From Dugong dugon (lineage: Eukaryota > Chordata > Mammalia > Sirenia > Dugongidae): a DNA stretch of 64,000 nucleotides. Shown here piece after piece: positions 12,037 through 23,800 of this stretch. Where the stretch lies: contig CM057465.1 in NCBI GenBank assembly GCA_030035585.1, positions 33,994,001 to 34,058,000 on the forward strand. The letters are read 5' to 3'. Position 1 is the first letter of the stretch, and each line of letters begins with the position of its first letter. The notes below the pieces were generated by a model. It was not told the origin of the DNA, did no database searches, and worked only from the letters and a program-made list of their open reading frames with translations. Both the position numbers and the translations under genes were made by a program.

Positions 12037-12776
12037 CTTACAAGAGTGCCTGCTGAACAGTTGCTTTCTCGTACCCTTTACCTGTCCGACTGTCCTTGCT
12101 TTGACCTTGCTGGGATTAGAAATCTAGAAAAGCATGCTGAGGGAGGAGGGGAATTGCTTGGCAAGGAAGAGAAAACAGCCATACTTTTCTCTCAAACTAT
12201 AAGTGACCAGGCTATAGCAAGCCCTAGCTGCAGAAGAGAGCTTTTAAATGGATGCTTCTGCATAATGAGTCGAGACTGTTTTTGTAACTTAAAATGACTA
12301 TATGACTTCTCTAATTTACAGCAACCAGAAAAGTCATGGCACTTGACCTAGTTTCCATACAAAGGCAAGTGGACTCCCACGACTGACCAGGCTTAAAGGG
12401 ACACAAGGTGACAAAATAAAGCTGCTTTCATGATTACCACCCCGCAGGTGTCCTGCTTGTTCAATGCACATTTACATCATTAAAGACAACCAAGACATGG
12501 TGTGCATGAGGTAAGTGTACAATACAGCAGGACTCAGTTATGTCACTAAACAGAGTGCTAATAAAATCCCAATCCTAGGGCATGTGTAGAAGCAAGTTTA
12601 TTCTAGGTTATTTGGTATCTGTCTTGGCTAGAGATCATGGGTTAAAGAAGCTATTTTAAAAGGAAGGGGTCAGAGTAGAGTACAGGTGGCACAAGCGGAA
12701 TCAACTGAATGATGGCAATGGGGCAAGCTCTGCTGTGAGGGGTCCTACGGTTCATCTGGTCATCATTTTGGGGAGC
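12037..12776. other. 3' flanking DNA, unassigned
   Basis: No gene was recognised. A short piece at 12690-12725 may be a degraded AfroSINE tail. Confidence 0.4.
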
Positions 12777-12789
12777 CCTAATGAGTACC

Positions 12790-12935
12790 CCAGAGCCCTG
12801 GTGGCGTAGTAGTTAAAAGCTCAGCTGCTAACCAAAAGGTCAGCAGTTCAAATCCACTAGCTGCTCCTTGGAAACCTTATGGGGCAATTCTACTGTCCTA
12901 CAGGGTCACTGTGAGTCAGAACTGACTCGACAGCA
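12790..12935 (+). mobile_element. AfroSINE with target duplication
   Basis: Flanked by CCTAATGAGTACC (12777-12789) and CCTAACGAGTACC (12936-12948), one mismatch in 13. Confidence 0.9.
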
Positions 12936-12949
12936 CCTAACGAGTACCT

Positions 12950-13378
12950 CCACCACCCATCTGGCAGTTTGTTATACTGTGGTGGCTTGTATGTTGCTAT
13001 CATACCGGAAGCTATGCTACAAGAATTTCAGATACCAGAAGGGTCACACATGGTGGGTAGGTTTCAGCAGAGCTTCCAGACCAGAAGGAAAGGCCTGGTA
13101 ATATACTTCTGCAAATCAGCCAACGAAAACCCACAAGATTGTCTGACTCGTTTGCTTTGGCCATGTTATCAGGGGGGCTTCAATCACTGGAAAAACACAT
13201 ATTTGATGATGTAGAGAGCCAGCGAGGGTGAGGGAGACCCTCAGTGAGACGGATTAGCACAATAGCTTCAACAATGGACTCAAACATGCTGGTGATCATG
13301 ATGACACAGGACCGGGCCGTTCGTTCTGTTGTACATAAGATCGTCCTGAATCAGAGCTGGCTCGATGGCAGCTATCTT
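12950..13378 (+). mobile_element. SINE-like element with RTE tail
   Basis: The body (GTGGCTTGTATGTTGCTAT, AGGTTTCAGCAGAGCTTCCAG) and an RTE-like 3' part (GGACATGTTATCAGG-type, CCTCAGTGAGACGGATTAGC) match the elements at 26783 and 35546. It has no tRNA head. Confidence 0.65.
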
Positions 13379-13924
13379 TCAATGAGTACGCAACACTAGG
13401 CATGGTACTGGGTTTTCAAAGCTGTCCTTTTCTCTAGCACCTCACAACTTAGCAAGGGAGGCTGGTATCACAACATAAATGATTCCCTGGAGATACAATG
13501 AGCTGGGGAAAGTCAGATTAATTCTGCTTGGAGGTTAATTTAAAAGTGAAGGTTAATAATGGAATTTGTCTTTGAACTAAAGGGGCATTTCCTAGTCTGA
13601 GCACTTAACCTTAAGGATACCACCAGAAGTCAGGGAGGTGGTCTGCATTCACCTGTGATTCCTGCATTGGGTAAGCATCAGAATCAGCTGGAAGTTCCAG
13701 AGATTCTGACTCAGTGGAAATCAGAAACTCAATTGCATAGCTCCTGTACCCCTCAAGTGCCCACATAATTCTGATGCAGTCAGTCGGTTTTGGTTTTGGG
13801 AACCACTGGAAGGTTTCAGCAAAAAGATCTGATGGGTTTATGAGGAGTTGACTGGCGATGTTCCAGCTGTTAATGGTTTTACTGAAAATGGTACACACAA
13901 CAAGCCCACCAAAACCACAACCAA
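13379..13924. other. immediate 3' flank of E2F7
   Basis: A MER5-like fragment occupies about 13600-13830. A GT-rich (minus-strand) downstream element lies at about 13890-13925. Nothing else is supported. Confidence 0.5.
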
Positions 13925-13944
13925 CATTTCTTATTAAACAAAAT

Positions 13945-13950
13945 TTTATT
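13945..13950 (-). terminator. E2F7: polyadenylation signal of E2F7
   Basis: AATAAA on the minus strand is followed, 15-45 bases downstream, by a strongly GT-rich stretch (13890-13928) of the kind bound by cleavage factors. Its distance from the stop gives a 3-kb UTR, close to what I recall for human E2F7. Confidence 0.75.
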
Positions 13951-14901
13951 GCTATTTTATAAAGCTTAATATTTTTCTAAATGAAAAAAAAATCAATTTA
14001 CATGTAGCACAGTAATAAGATAGCTATAGATAATATAGCCATAAGGAAAAAAAAAAAAAATAAAAAGCAGAGCTAAATATGAAAACAAGCAGTTGCAGCA
14101 ATAAAATTAATACCTACATAAAACTAGCAGTGCAATAAGCAGAAAGCAGCTTTACATTAAAAAAAAAAAAAAGTTATTTAAATACAGAAATAGCACCTTA
14201 CAAAAAGGAATTGAGAAATGTAAACTTGGTAGGTAGATTCAAGTATAAAATTATACCCCCGACTCTTGTACCAGAATGTAAGGGCTTCACAAACCCTGGA
14301 CAGTGTAGGGTACACACCTTCCTCAGTGTCAACTCATAGCTGCCTTTCCTTAGCAGTATCATCAACAATTATTTGCTTTCACTAAGTTGTACAATGATAG
14401 ATTCAAGACTGCCGTTGCATCTTCTCTACCCAAAATACCCAAATCGAGTTCAGCAGTGTCTCTACCATCAGTTGCTCTGCAAAAAACAGAATGACTTTTC
14501 TGACAGTGGCAGCTGCATCATTATTGCTATTATTATTATTTACATATCACAAAGCCACATGAAGAGGTGGGCACTGAATACAAAACTAAAAGTTTTTCTT
14601 AGTCTCTTCTTGCTAAGTACAGCTGTTTGGTCACAATGTCATAATATTCTCATTTATGGGATTGCTTCTTAATACCCCTTAAGAATCATGAATTCTCTGA
14701 GGTAAATGTGGCCGCATCACCAACAGAATAAAAGAAGTGATAGCAAAGAAGTAAAAATAGAAGTGGAGAGCATCCAGGAGGAGTGAGGAGAAAATTAGTT
14801 TGTGTTTTCATCTAAAATGGAGGCCTCTCAGTGAAAATGTTTTGTGGAAGATACTGTATTTAAAATGCATGTACCCCAGACAGATGAATATACTCATATA
14901 G

Positions 14902-15071
14902 GTGGAGCCCTGGTGGCGCAGTGGTTAAGCGTTTGGCTGCTAACCAAAAGTTCAAATCCACCAGCCAGCTGCTCCTTGGAAACCCTATGGAGCAGTTCTT
15001 CTCTGTCCTAAGAGTTGCTATGAGTCAGAATTGACTCAGTGGCAATGGGTTTAGTTTTTTTTTTTTTTTTG
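14902..15071 (+). mobile_element. AfroSINE in the E2F7 3' UTR
   Basis: A plus-strand copy with A box TGGCGCAGTGG lies antisense within the 3' UTR and ends in a T-run of 13 or more. In the mRNA it is transcribed as its complement. Confidence 0.9.
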
Positions 15072-15505
15072 AGAGTAATCTACCTGAAAAAAAAAGCATG
15101 TTTTTCTTTGTTTTGCTGAGGAACTCCTCAGTATTAGTTCAGGCTAATCTTTACTGTGTAATTGTTCATGATTAAAACCATATTTTTTATCTGTTTCACT
15201 CCAGAGAAGATTGCAAAAAAACGGGGGTGTGGTGAGGGTAGATACCATCCTATAAACATTAAAAGTGTAATGTTGATAACATTTTTACACAAGTACCAAA
15301 TTTATTTAATCTGGCTACCTGCCTAAACTTTTCAAAATTCTTGTGGGGGTAATAAGGCTAATATTATCCTGCAGTTAATATAAAGCTACTTTGACTCCCA
15401 GAGTCTCTTAATATTTTTATTCTTTTATATAACATTTTCTTGAGTCCAAAAATAAAGATAAAATAAAACACTACACCAAGATTCCAAATCTAGGATAGAA
15501 ATTTA

Positions 15506-15590
15506 AAAAAGGAAGGAAGGCAAGAGGGAAGAAAGAAGAAAGGAAAAAGGGAAGGGTAAAAGAAGGGAAGAAGAAAGAAAAAGAAAGGAG
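15506..15590. repeat. polypurine tract in the E2F7 3' UTR
   Basis: Eighty-odd bases of almost pure A and G on the plus strand, hence a polypyrimidine stretch in the mRNA. Confidence 0.9.
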
Positions 15591-16940
15591 CCACTTACCC
15601 TGAAAAGACAGAGTGACGTAAATATCACTAAACCTAGGAATATGAAAAGCTAGTTTGGCTGCTTCATGAAACCCTAAAGTAATGTAGGTTAACACGGGAT
15701 GTTTCACAATAGCTTCCAGAACTGTATTTGTGCTAGAACATTGAACTCCTGTACTCATTGTTCTCATTTTTCAGAAGTACCATATAACTCTGGTTTGAAT
15801 ACTCTTAGATACTGAAAATAATGTGTCCATTTTTCCCTCTTACCCTTCCAAACTTAAAAAAAAAGAAAAGTGAAAAAATCACCTATTGCCCTATATCAAT
15901 TTCTACACCGTTACTCTTCTTGTCAAATGGTTCCATCCAGATCCCAATTTTCCATATAATTACTTTATATCATCCTGATTTATTCTATAAACAGTAATTG
16001 TTAGAAGGCATCCACACCTGCCTACTCTAAAGTTAACACTTAAATAAAAAATGCAGGGGCATGTAGTGAAGGGAACTGAACACAGGAGAATTTTTACACA
16101 CGAAGACTAAAACCTCACTGTTCACGTGGTTTTTTGAGAAGCAGCAATTGGGCTGCTAGAGTTCATCTTAGCTTTCAAGTCTGCAGACAGGGTTAGCGCA
16201 GTTCATTTATAGCAAAGTGGGTCACTCTTCACAGTTATTTTGGTCTTGACATTTTGCCACGCATATACATTTATCCACACTATTATTACGATGTAGAATA
16301 ACTGCAGGGCAAATTTCAGAAAAAAAAAGTATCAACATTCAAGTCGTCATACCCTGAAAAGAATTCTGTTTTGTTGTAGTTGTAAACTTTTTTGCACTAA
16401 ATCCCATTTCAGGAAGAAAATAAATAACATCATAGGACTCACAACTGAAGATGGCTTCACTGATGAAGCCTAAGGACACAGTAGCTTTTTTAAACTGCAG
16501 AAGGGAAGTTTCTTTCACCACAGATGTACTCAGGGCAAGTGGAATACATGTCAAGAATGTTTACTCTACTTAAGTGCTAGACAGCCCCCCTTTAGAAAAA
16601 CCACAAGGCTCCAGTAGCCTGTTCAGATCTACTTACAGCAACGAGATGCTTCTGGAACCAAAATCACAAAAGTCAGTCAATGCTTTCACTGTGACACCAT
16701 GCACAGAGTCTGAACTCAAACCGGGATTAAATGCACGATTAATAACAATTACTTTCAGGAAAATAGATGATTCATGATGATGAGGAGTTAACAGAACCAG
16801 TGGCTGGAAAACAGAGGAAGGAGGTGCACGCTGACGACCGGATGGTCTGCAGTTGCTTTGCGTTCAGTGTTAGAGTACCACCTGCCAACACAGGGAGGTT
16901 CACGGCGGTTTGATCCCACCCGACCCGGCAAAGCGTCTGG

Positions 16941-17108
16941 TTAGTCAGCCCCTCCGCTGGGAATTTCTAATCTTCTCTGGGCTGAGCTGGTGTTTCGCAA
17001 CTGATTCCATTCTCTTCTCGTAACAGGGTCTCCAAGGCTGCCAGGTGTCTTGAAAAATGTTTCACGATGCGTGCGTTGAATGCTTTTGGGAGTCACTGGG
17101 GCTGGCGA
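16941..17108 (-). CDS. E2F7: E2F7 exon 13 (terminal coding exon), residues 854-908 and stop
   Basis: The exon begins after a CTTTTTAG acceptor with [19 protein letters not shown], then [10 protein letters not shown]. It ends [14 protein letters not shown] followed by TAA at 16941-16943. Several residues near [10 protein letters not shown] differ from my memory of human. The exon continues into the 3' UTR. Confidence 0.95.
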   Translation of the reverse strand, partial: SPAPVTPKSIQRTHRETFFKTPGSLGDPVTRREWNQLRNTSSAQRRLEIPSGGAD

Positions 17109-20100
17109 CTAAAAAGAGAGTAAAATCAGAAACACCGGAAGCAAAGTCAAATTGTTCTCGACCTGAACTGGAAGCCCTTTCCTGACCAGTGCCATCCTAA
17201 TACTTGTATGTAGGTATTCCCGTCTCTTGACTTTTCTATCACACTCATTCCATTTATCTCCTGCATACACTGATCACGACTGGAAATTGACTTTTTATTT
17301 ATTTTGTGTGCAGAAAGGCAGCCTAGCACAGAGGTTACAAGCGTGGCTTCTGGAGACACAGTCTGGGTTCTGTCGTAACTAGATGTGTGACCTTGGGCAA
17401 ATTACTTAACCAATCTGTTCTTCAGTTTCCTCACCTGAAAAATGGGGATGATAAAAGCACCGACTTCATGGCATTGTTAGAATTAAGCGAGATGATGTTT
17501 GTAAAGCATTTTAGAGCACGCTAAGCCAGTAGTGTTTTTGTGTCAGCTCTTTTTGTTTATTTGATTATATTTATCCTCTTAAAGTACCCTAAAAGGGTAG
17601 GGACCTTCTCCTGTTCACTGTTATAGACTTATTGCCTACATCATTGCCCAGCATATAACAGGTGATAAGAAAGTAAATGTTATTATAGTTGTCTTGTCTA
17701 AAAACTAACATGTTTACTTCAATGTTTAGCAAACTTTTGAGCCTCTAAATAACTTATCTAAAATATTTTTGGCTTCCACATAACTCTTTTTCTCTTTGAG
17801 AGAAAGAAATCACTCTTAACAATGCCTAATTCATAACAGGAATTCAACAACTACTTATTGACTGAACTACAAATGGAGTCTGGGGGAGCAAATACAGTAC
17901 TCATTAGTTTATATTGATTATATATTTATATATACACATGTATTTTATATGTCTTATGTGAGTATATACATTCATTGCTTCATTTTAAACATTGCATTTT
18001 AAGAAATCACTGATTCAAAAATTAGTTAGAAGACTTTTGTTTCTCTCAATTGTTTCTTTAGCTGAATGATTAAATTTAGGGTGGCCTGACCTAACGAAAT
18101 GAAACCTTAGAGAAACTGTTCTGAATATTCAGCATCCATCAAAAATCCATCTAAACCATGCCTAAAATACCCATTGCCATTGAGTCAATTCCGAATCATA
18201 GGTCCCCTCAAATTCTAAGAAACACAGTGACAATTAAAAAAATGTGTTTTCTTTAAAGCACAGGATGTCCCGCCTTACGGCTCAGTGCTTTATAAAGTAA
18301 CTCTGGGTCTACAATGGAAGTCAGGTAGAGGCGGACCTAAAGCCTCTGTCCTAAAATCAAAACTCATTAAACACAGGTGTTTAATGTAGGGTAATGTAGC
18401 TGCCTTGTGCCAAAATGAAATGAATGTTCAGGGCTCACCTGTTGTAACTTCACTGTTGGTGCTGGATGTCTCACATAAACAGGTGATTCAGGCTGGACGG
18501 CATTGCAGGACTGTGATGCGTCTGGACTCAGGTTCAGTGAGGGCTGACCCTGAAGTGGAGGGTCTGTGGAGGGGAGCGTTGATGACTTTGGATTAACCAT
18601 GGTTGCAGGGCCGATGAGAAGATGAGCTGTTGATCCAAGGCCAGGCAAGCCGAAATTCACGGGTCCTGTGTTTGGAAGTGTTCCAGGAGCAGAAGAACCC
18701 AGCCCAGGCATTGTGGGAGAATAGAGGACTGGAAAAGGGCCCAGCGTCGGAGATGGTAAGACCATGCAAGGAACACTGAGGGATGGCAGCTGGCCTGAAG
18801 ATGGCCCCACAGCATGAGGGCTCTGACTGCTAGGTAAGAGCACATTGAAACCATTTAATCCTGAAACAGAAGCAGGACAAGGTGAAAAACCATCACAACC
18901 TGAAGACACCATGTTAGATCATTCAAGCTCACATCCTTCCTAGCACTTTCAAATAACAATCCACAATCAATAATGAATGATGAAACGTCCCTTGGCCTAA
19001 CGGTGTCAAATCCCCCTGCGTATGCCCTCTTAGCCCCACACCTCTCCTTCGTAGCATTGGTCATGGTGATAATTCACATTAATCTCTGTCATAATTTGGT
19101 TGATGCCGGTGTCTCCTGTGAGGGATTCTTCTTTTTTTTTTTTTAAATTTTTATTGTAGTGAAATACATATAACGAAACATTTGCCATTTCCACCATTTT
19201 AATGTATACAATTCAGTGACATTAATTATGGTCACCATGTTGTGCAACCATCACAACTATCTGTTTCCAAATGGTTTCATCACCCTTAACAGAAACTGAA
19301 CACCCCTTAAACAATACCTTCCCATTTTCCCCTCCCACCTGCCCTTGGTAATCACTAATAAACTTTTCTCTCTGCCTTTGCCGATTCTGGATATAAGTGA
19401 GGCCATACAATATTTGTCTTTCTTGTGTCTGATTTATTTTACTTAACAAGTTTTTGAGGTTCATCCATGTTATAGCATGTATTAGGATTTAATTTCTCTT
19501 TATGCTTGAATAACATTCCATTGTATGGCTGGATGGTATAGCCATACAATGGAATGTATGAAGTATGAATCTAGGAAAATTTGAAGTCATCAAAAATGAA
19601 ATGGAACTCATAAAGATCAATATCCTACGCATTACCTGTTGCCATCGAGTTGATTCCAACTCATAGCGACCCTACAGGACAGAGTAGAACTGCCCCATAG
19701 TTTCCAAGGAGCGGCTGCTAGATTTAAACTGCCGATCTTTTGGTTAGTAGCTATAGCTCTTAACCACTGAGCCACGAGGGCTCCATCCTAGGCATTACTG
19801 AGCTGAAATTGACTAGTATTGGTCATTTTGAGTCAGACAAACATATGGTCTACTAAGCCAGGAATGACAAATTGAGGAATGGCGTCACATTCGTCGTCAA
19901 AAAGCATATTTCAAGATCTATCCTGAAGTACAATGCTGTCAGTGATAAGATAATATCCATACACCTACAAGGGAGACCAATTAATATGATATTATTCAAA
20001 TTTATGTACCAGCCACTAAGGCCAAAGATGAGGAAATTGAAGATTTTTACCAACTTCTGCAGTCTGAAATTGCTCAAACATGCAAGCAAGATGCATTGAT

Positions 20101-20821
20101 AATTACTGGTGATTGAAATGCAAAAGTTGGAAAGTATGGCTTTGGTGACAGAAATGATGCTGGAGATGGCATTTTGCAAGACCAACAACTTATTCATTGC
20201 AAATACCTTTTTCAACAACATAAATGGCAACTATACACCTGGACCTCACCAGATGGAAGACACAGGAATCAAATGGACTACATATGTGGAAAGAGACAAT
20301 GGAGAAGCTCAGTATCATCAGCCAGAACAAGGCCAGGAGCCAACTGTGGAACAGACCATCAACTGCTCATATGCAAGTTCAAGTTGAAGCTGAAGAAAAT
20401 TAAAACAAGTCCACGAGAGCCAAAGTACGACCTTCAGTATATCCCACCTGAATTTAGAGCGCATCTCAAAAACAGATTTGATGCATTGAACACTCATGAT
20501 CGAAGACCAGACAAGTTGTGGGATGACATCAAGGACATTATACATGAAGAAAACAGAAGGTCATTAAGAAGACAGGAAAGAAAGAAAAGACCAAAATGGA
20601 TGTCAGAAGAGACTCTGAAACTTGCCCTTGAATGCAGAGTAACTAAAGGGTTAGAAGAAATGATGAATTAAAAGAGCTGAACAGAAGATTTCAAAGCCAG
20701 CTCAAAAAGACGAAGTAAAGTATTATAATAAAATATGCAAAGACCTGGAGTTAGAAAACCAAAAGGGACGAACACGCTCAGCATTTTCTCAAGTGGAAGG
20801 AATTGGAAACAAAACAAAATG

Positions 20822-20853
<32 letters not shown>

Positions 20854-23800
20854 GTTGCAATTGTGAAGGATTCCATGGGCAAAATACTGAACAACTCAGG
20901 AAGCACCAAAAGCAGATGGAAGGAATACACAGAGTCACTGTGCCAAAAAGAATTGGTGGACATTCAACCATTTCAGGAGGTAGCATATGATGAAGAACTG
21001 ATGGTACTGAAGGAAGAAGTCCAAACTGCACTGAAGGCATTGGTGAAAAACAAGGCTCCAGGAATCGATGGAATACCAACTGAGATGTTTTAACAAATGG
21101 ATGCAGCACTGGAAGCACTCACTCCTCTATGCCAAGAAATTTGGAAAACAGCTACCTGGCCAGCAGACTGGAAGAGATCCATATTTGTGCCCATTCCAAA
21201 GAAAGGTGATCCAACAGACTGCAGAAATTATCAAACAATATCATTAATATTACATGCAAGTGAAATTTTGCTGAAGATAATTCAAAAATGGTTGCAGCAG
21301 TACATCGACAGGGAACTGCCAGAAATTCAAGCCAGGTTCAGAAGAGGACGTGGAACCAGGGATATCAATGCTGATACCAGACGGATCTTGGCTGAAAGCA
21401 GAGAATACCAAAAAGATGTTTAGTTGTGTTTTACTGACTATATAAAGACATTTGACTGTGTGGATCATAACAAATTATGGATAAGATTGTGAAGAATGGG
21501 AATTCCAGAACACTTAATTGTGCTCACGCGGAACCTGTACATAGACCAAGAGGCAGTTGTTCAAACAGAACAAGGGGACACTGCATAGTTTAAAGTCAGG
21601 AAAGGTGTAAATTCTTTCACCATATTTATTCAATCTGTATGCTGAGCAAGTAATCCAAGAAGCTGGACTACATGAAGAAGAACATCAGGACTGGAGGAAG
21701 ACTCATTAACAATCTGCAATATGCAGATGACACACCTTTGCTTCTTGAAAGTGAAGACAACTTGAAGCACTTGCTGATGAAGAGCAAAGGCTACAGCCTT
21801 CAGAATGGATTACACCTCAACATAAAGAAAATAAAAATCCTCACAACTGGACCAATAAGCAACATCATGATAAATGGAGAAAAGACTAAAGTTGTCAAGG
21901 ATTTGTCTCGCATACTTTGGACATGTTTTCAGGAGGGACCGGTCCCTGGAGAAGGACATCATGCTTGGTAAAGTAGAGGGTCAGCAAAAAAGAGGAAGAC
22001 CCTCAACGAGATGGATTGACACAGTGGCTGCAACAATGTGCTCCAACACAGCAAAGATTGTGAGGGCGGAACAGGATGGGGCAGTGTTTCCTTCTGTTGT
22101 ACGAAGGGTTGCTATAAGTTGGAACTGACTTGACAACACCCAACATTTTATTTATCCGTGCATTGTCCTTGTGTTGTTTCCATCTTTTGCCTATTGGGAA
22201 CAATGCTACAGTAAACACTGGTGTACTAGTATCTGTTTGAGACTGCCTGGGGTTCTTAATGTGAGTTCCAGTGAACTGAAATTGAAGAGCGAAGTGACTG
22301 TGGATGGGAAAAAATGGTATCCTTATTTTCACTAACTTCTAACTGAAATTTTGCATTTCCCTCAATTATGATCACAGGCAAAAAAAAAAATCACAGTAGT
22401 ATTCATAGTACTTTTGTCACTAGTAAACAGCACAGATATATTCATATTACGTTATAGCTACTGCAGATTTCTTAATAGACTATTTAAGTTCATTACACTT
22501 CTGAAATGATAGTACTGGATTAGCAGCCAGATTGTTTTATTACTATAAAGAATTTAAAAATTATTTTCTAATTGTATTTCAATATGGTTTACTTCCTTTG
22601 TAATCCTATGTATTTAATGCTATGCATTTGTTAACATTCTGGGGAGGAATGCGAGGGATTCACCAGATTGCCCACGGGGACATGGCACAAAAAAAGTTAA
22701 AAATCCCTGTGCTGGGCTGTAATTTTCGTTCGGCAGGGGTGAGTCTGTTTTTTGTTCATCAGTCTTATCACCAACATTGAGTATCATACTTAGAGCAAAC
22801 ATGCAAAAATATTTGCTAAAAGGATAAAGAATGTTTTCTAGATAAATTAATAATTTACAAATACCTAATCTGGCCTAGCAAAGACACTTAGGTCAACGAG
22901 GAGTTGGGGAAAATCAATTATGTATCTTGACATCAAGAGTAGATTTATGTATACTTTGCATATCTTGCAAATTAGGTGTCTGTGGTATTTTAGCTTTAAT
23001 TCAAAATACTATACTAACAGTGAAAATTTATTGAGTACTTAACTAAGTTCCAGGCACTGTTCTAAGTGCTTTAGACATATTATCTTATTTAATATTCAAA
23101 GCAACTCTATGAAGCAGGTGTATTATCCCTATTTTTACTAAAGAGGATGGCTGAATAACTTAAGTTCACACAGATAATAAGTGGTTTTTAAACCTCACGC
23201 CCTCTTATTTGACCACAATGATATACTCAGAACTTGATTCTCAAGAGAGCAGAATGCTCATTGCAGATAATGGCCAATAGGTTCATGCTGTTATAATGAA
23301 CCAATGTCAGATTCAGCTAAGTTATAAAAATAGAGTCATCTTTTGAATTTGTTGTACTTTTTCACCACATAAACCATAAATGTTTAATGCATTAAAAAAA
23401 ACCATCTGTCTAATTATGTTCCCATTATGCCTGACATTGGTAACAGTAGGAACAGCCTTTACTTTCATTTTATAGATGGAGAAAACAAGGGGATTATCAT
23501 GGATTGAACTGTGTCCCCCAAAAATATGTGTATCAATTTGGCTAGGTCATGATTCCCAGTATTGTGTGATTGTCCATTATTTTGTCATCTGATGTGATCC
23601 TCCTATGTGTTGTAAATCCTATCTTTATGATGTTGATGAGATGGATTCACGGCAGTCATGTTAATAAGGAAGGACTCAGTCTACAAGATTGGATTGTCTT
23701 GAGCCAATCTCTTTTGAGATATAGAAGAGAGAAGCCAGCAGAGAGACATGGAGACCTCATACCACCAAGAAAGTGCCTAGAGCAGAGTGTGACCTTTGGA

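Larger units (their letters stand above)
13925..16940 (-). other. E2F7: E2F7 3' UTR
   Basis: About 3 kb of AT-rich sequence runs from the stop codon to the polyadenylation signal at 13945-13950, with cleavage inferred near 13925. It contains an antisense AfroSINE (about 14902-15071), a polypurine tract (polypyrimidine in the mRNA) at about 15506-15590 and several A/T runs. Seed matches include miR-26 (14238-14245), miR-302/372 (16571-16578) and miR-15/16 (16140-16146, 7-mer). Further AATAAA strings near 15305 and 15975 could allow shorter transcripts. Confidence 0.75.
17109..18438 (-). other. E2F7 intron 12 (1.3 kb)
   Basis: A MIR (17318-17530) and a short AfroSINE tail fragment (18171-18206) lie in otherwise AT-rich sequence. 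Confidence 0.8.
19552..22143 (+). mobile_element. RTE/BovB-type LINE, nearly complete but broken
   Basis: The element runs from the start of the endonuclease region through reverse transcriptase ([36 protein letters not shown]; catalytic YADD in [12 protein letters not shown] at about 21717) to the 3' tail. Stops, frameshifts and a 30-base A-run at 20820-20850 break it. For example, the endonuclease GDWN tryptophan is TGA here. An AfroSINE with target duplications sits at 19635-19784. The element lies inside an older L1 fragment. It is dead as a protein source. Confidence 0.9.

Noticed and set aside
14373..14672. 99-codon plus-strand open frame
   Set aside because: It lies antisense within the E2F7 3' UTR, is rich in Ile runs from ATT repeats and has no family resemblance.
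18367..18438. Extension of E2F7 exon 12 past residue 853 with a different C-terminus
   Set aside because: A GTGAGC donor follows Q853, and exon 13 joins in frame with the conserved E2F7 ending. The read-through codons have no similarity.
19513..19557. microRNA hairpin
   Set aside because: The stem is only 18 pairs with a nine-base loop and sits at a repeat junction. A precursor microRNA needs a longer stem.
20109..21971. Plus-strand open frames with reverse-transcriptase similarity as host genes
   Set aside because: They are frames of a decayed RTE element with stops and frameshifts, repeated elsewhere in the window.
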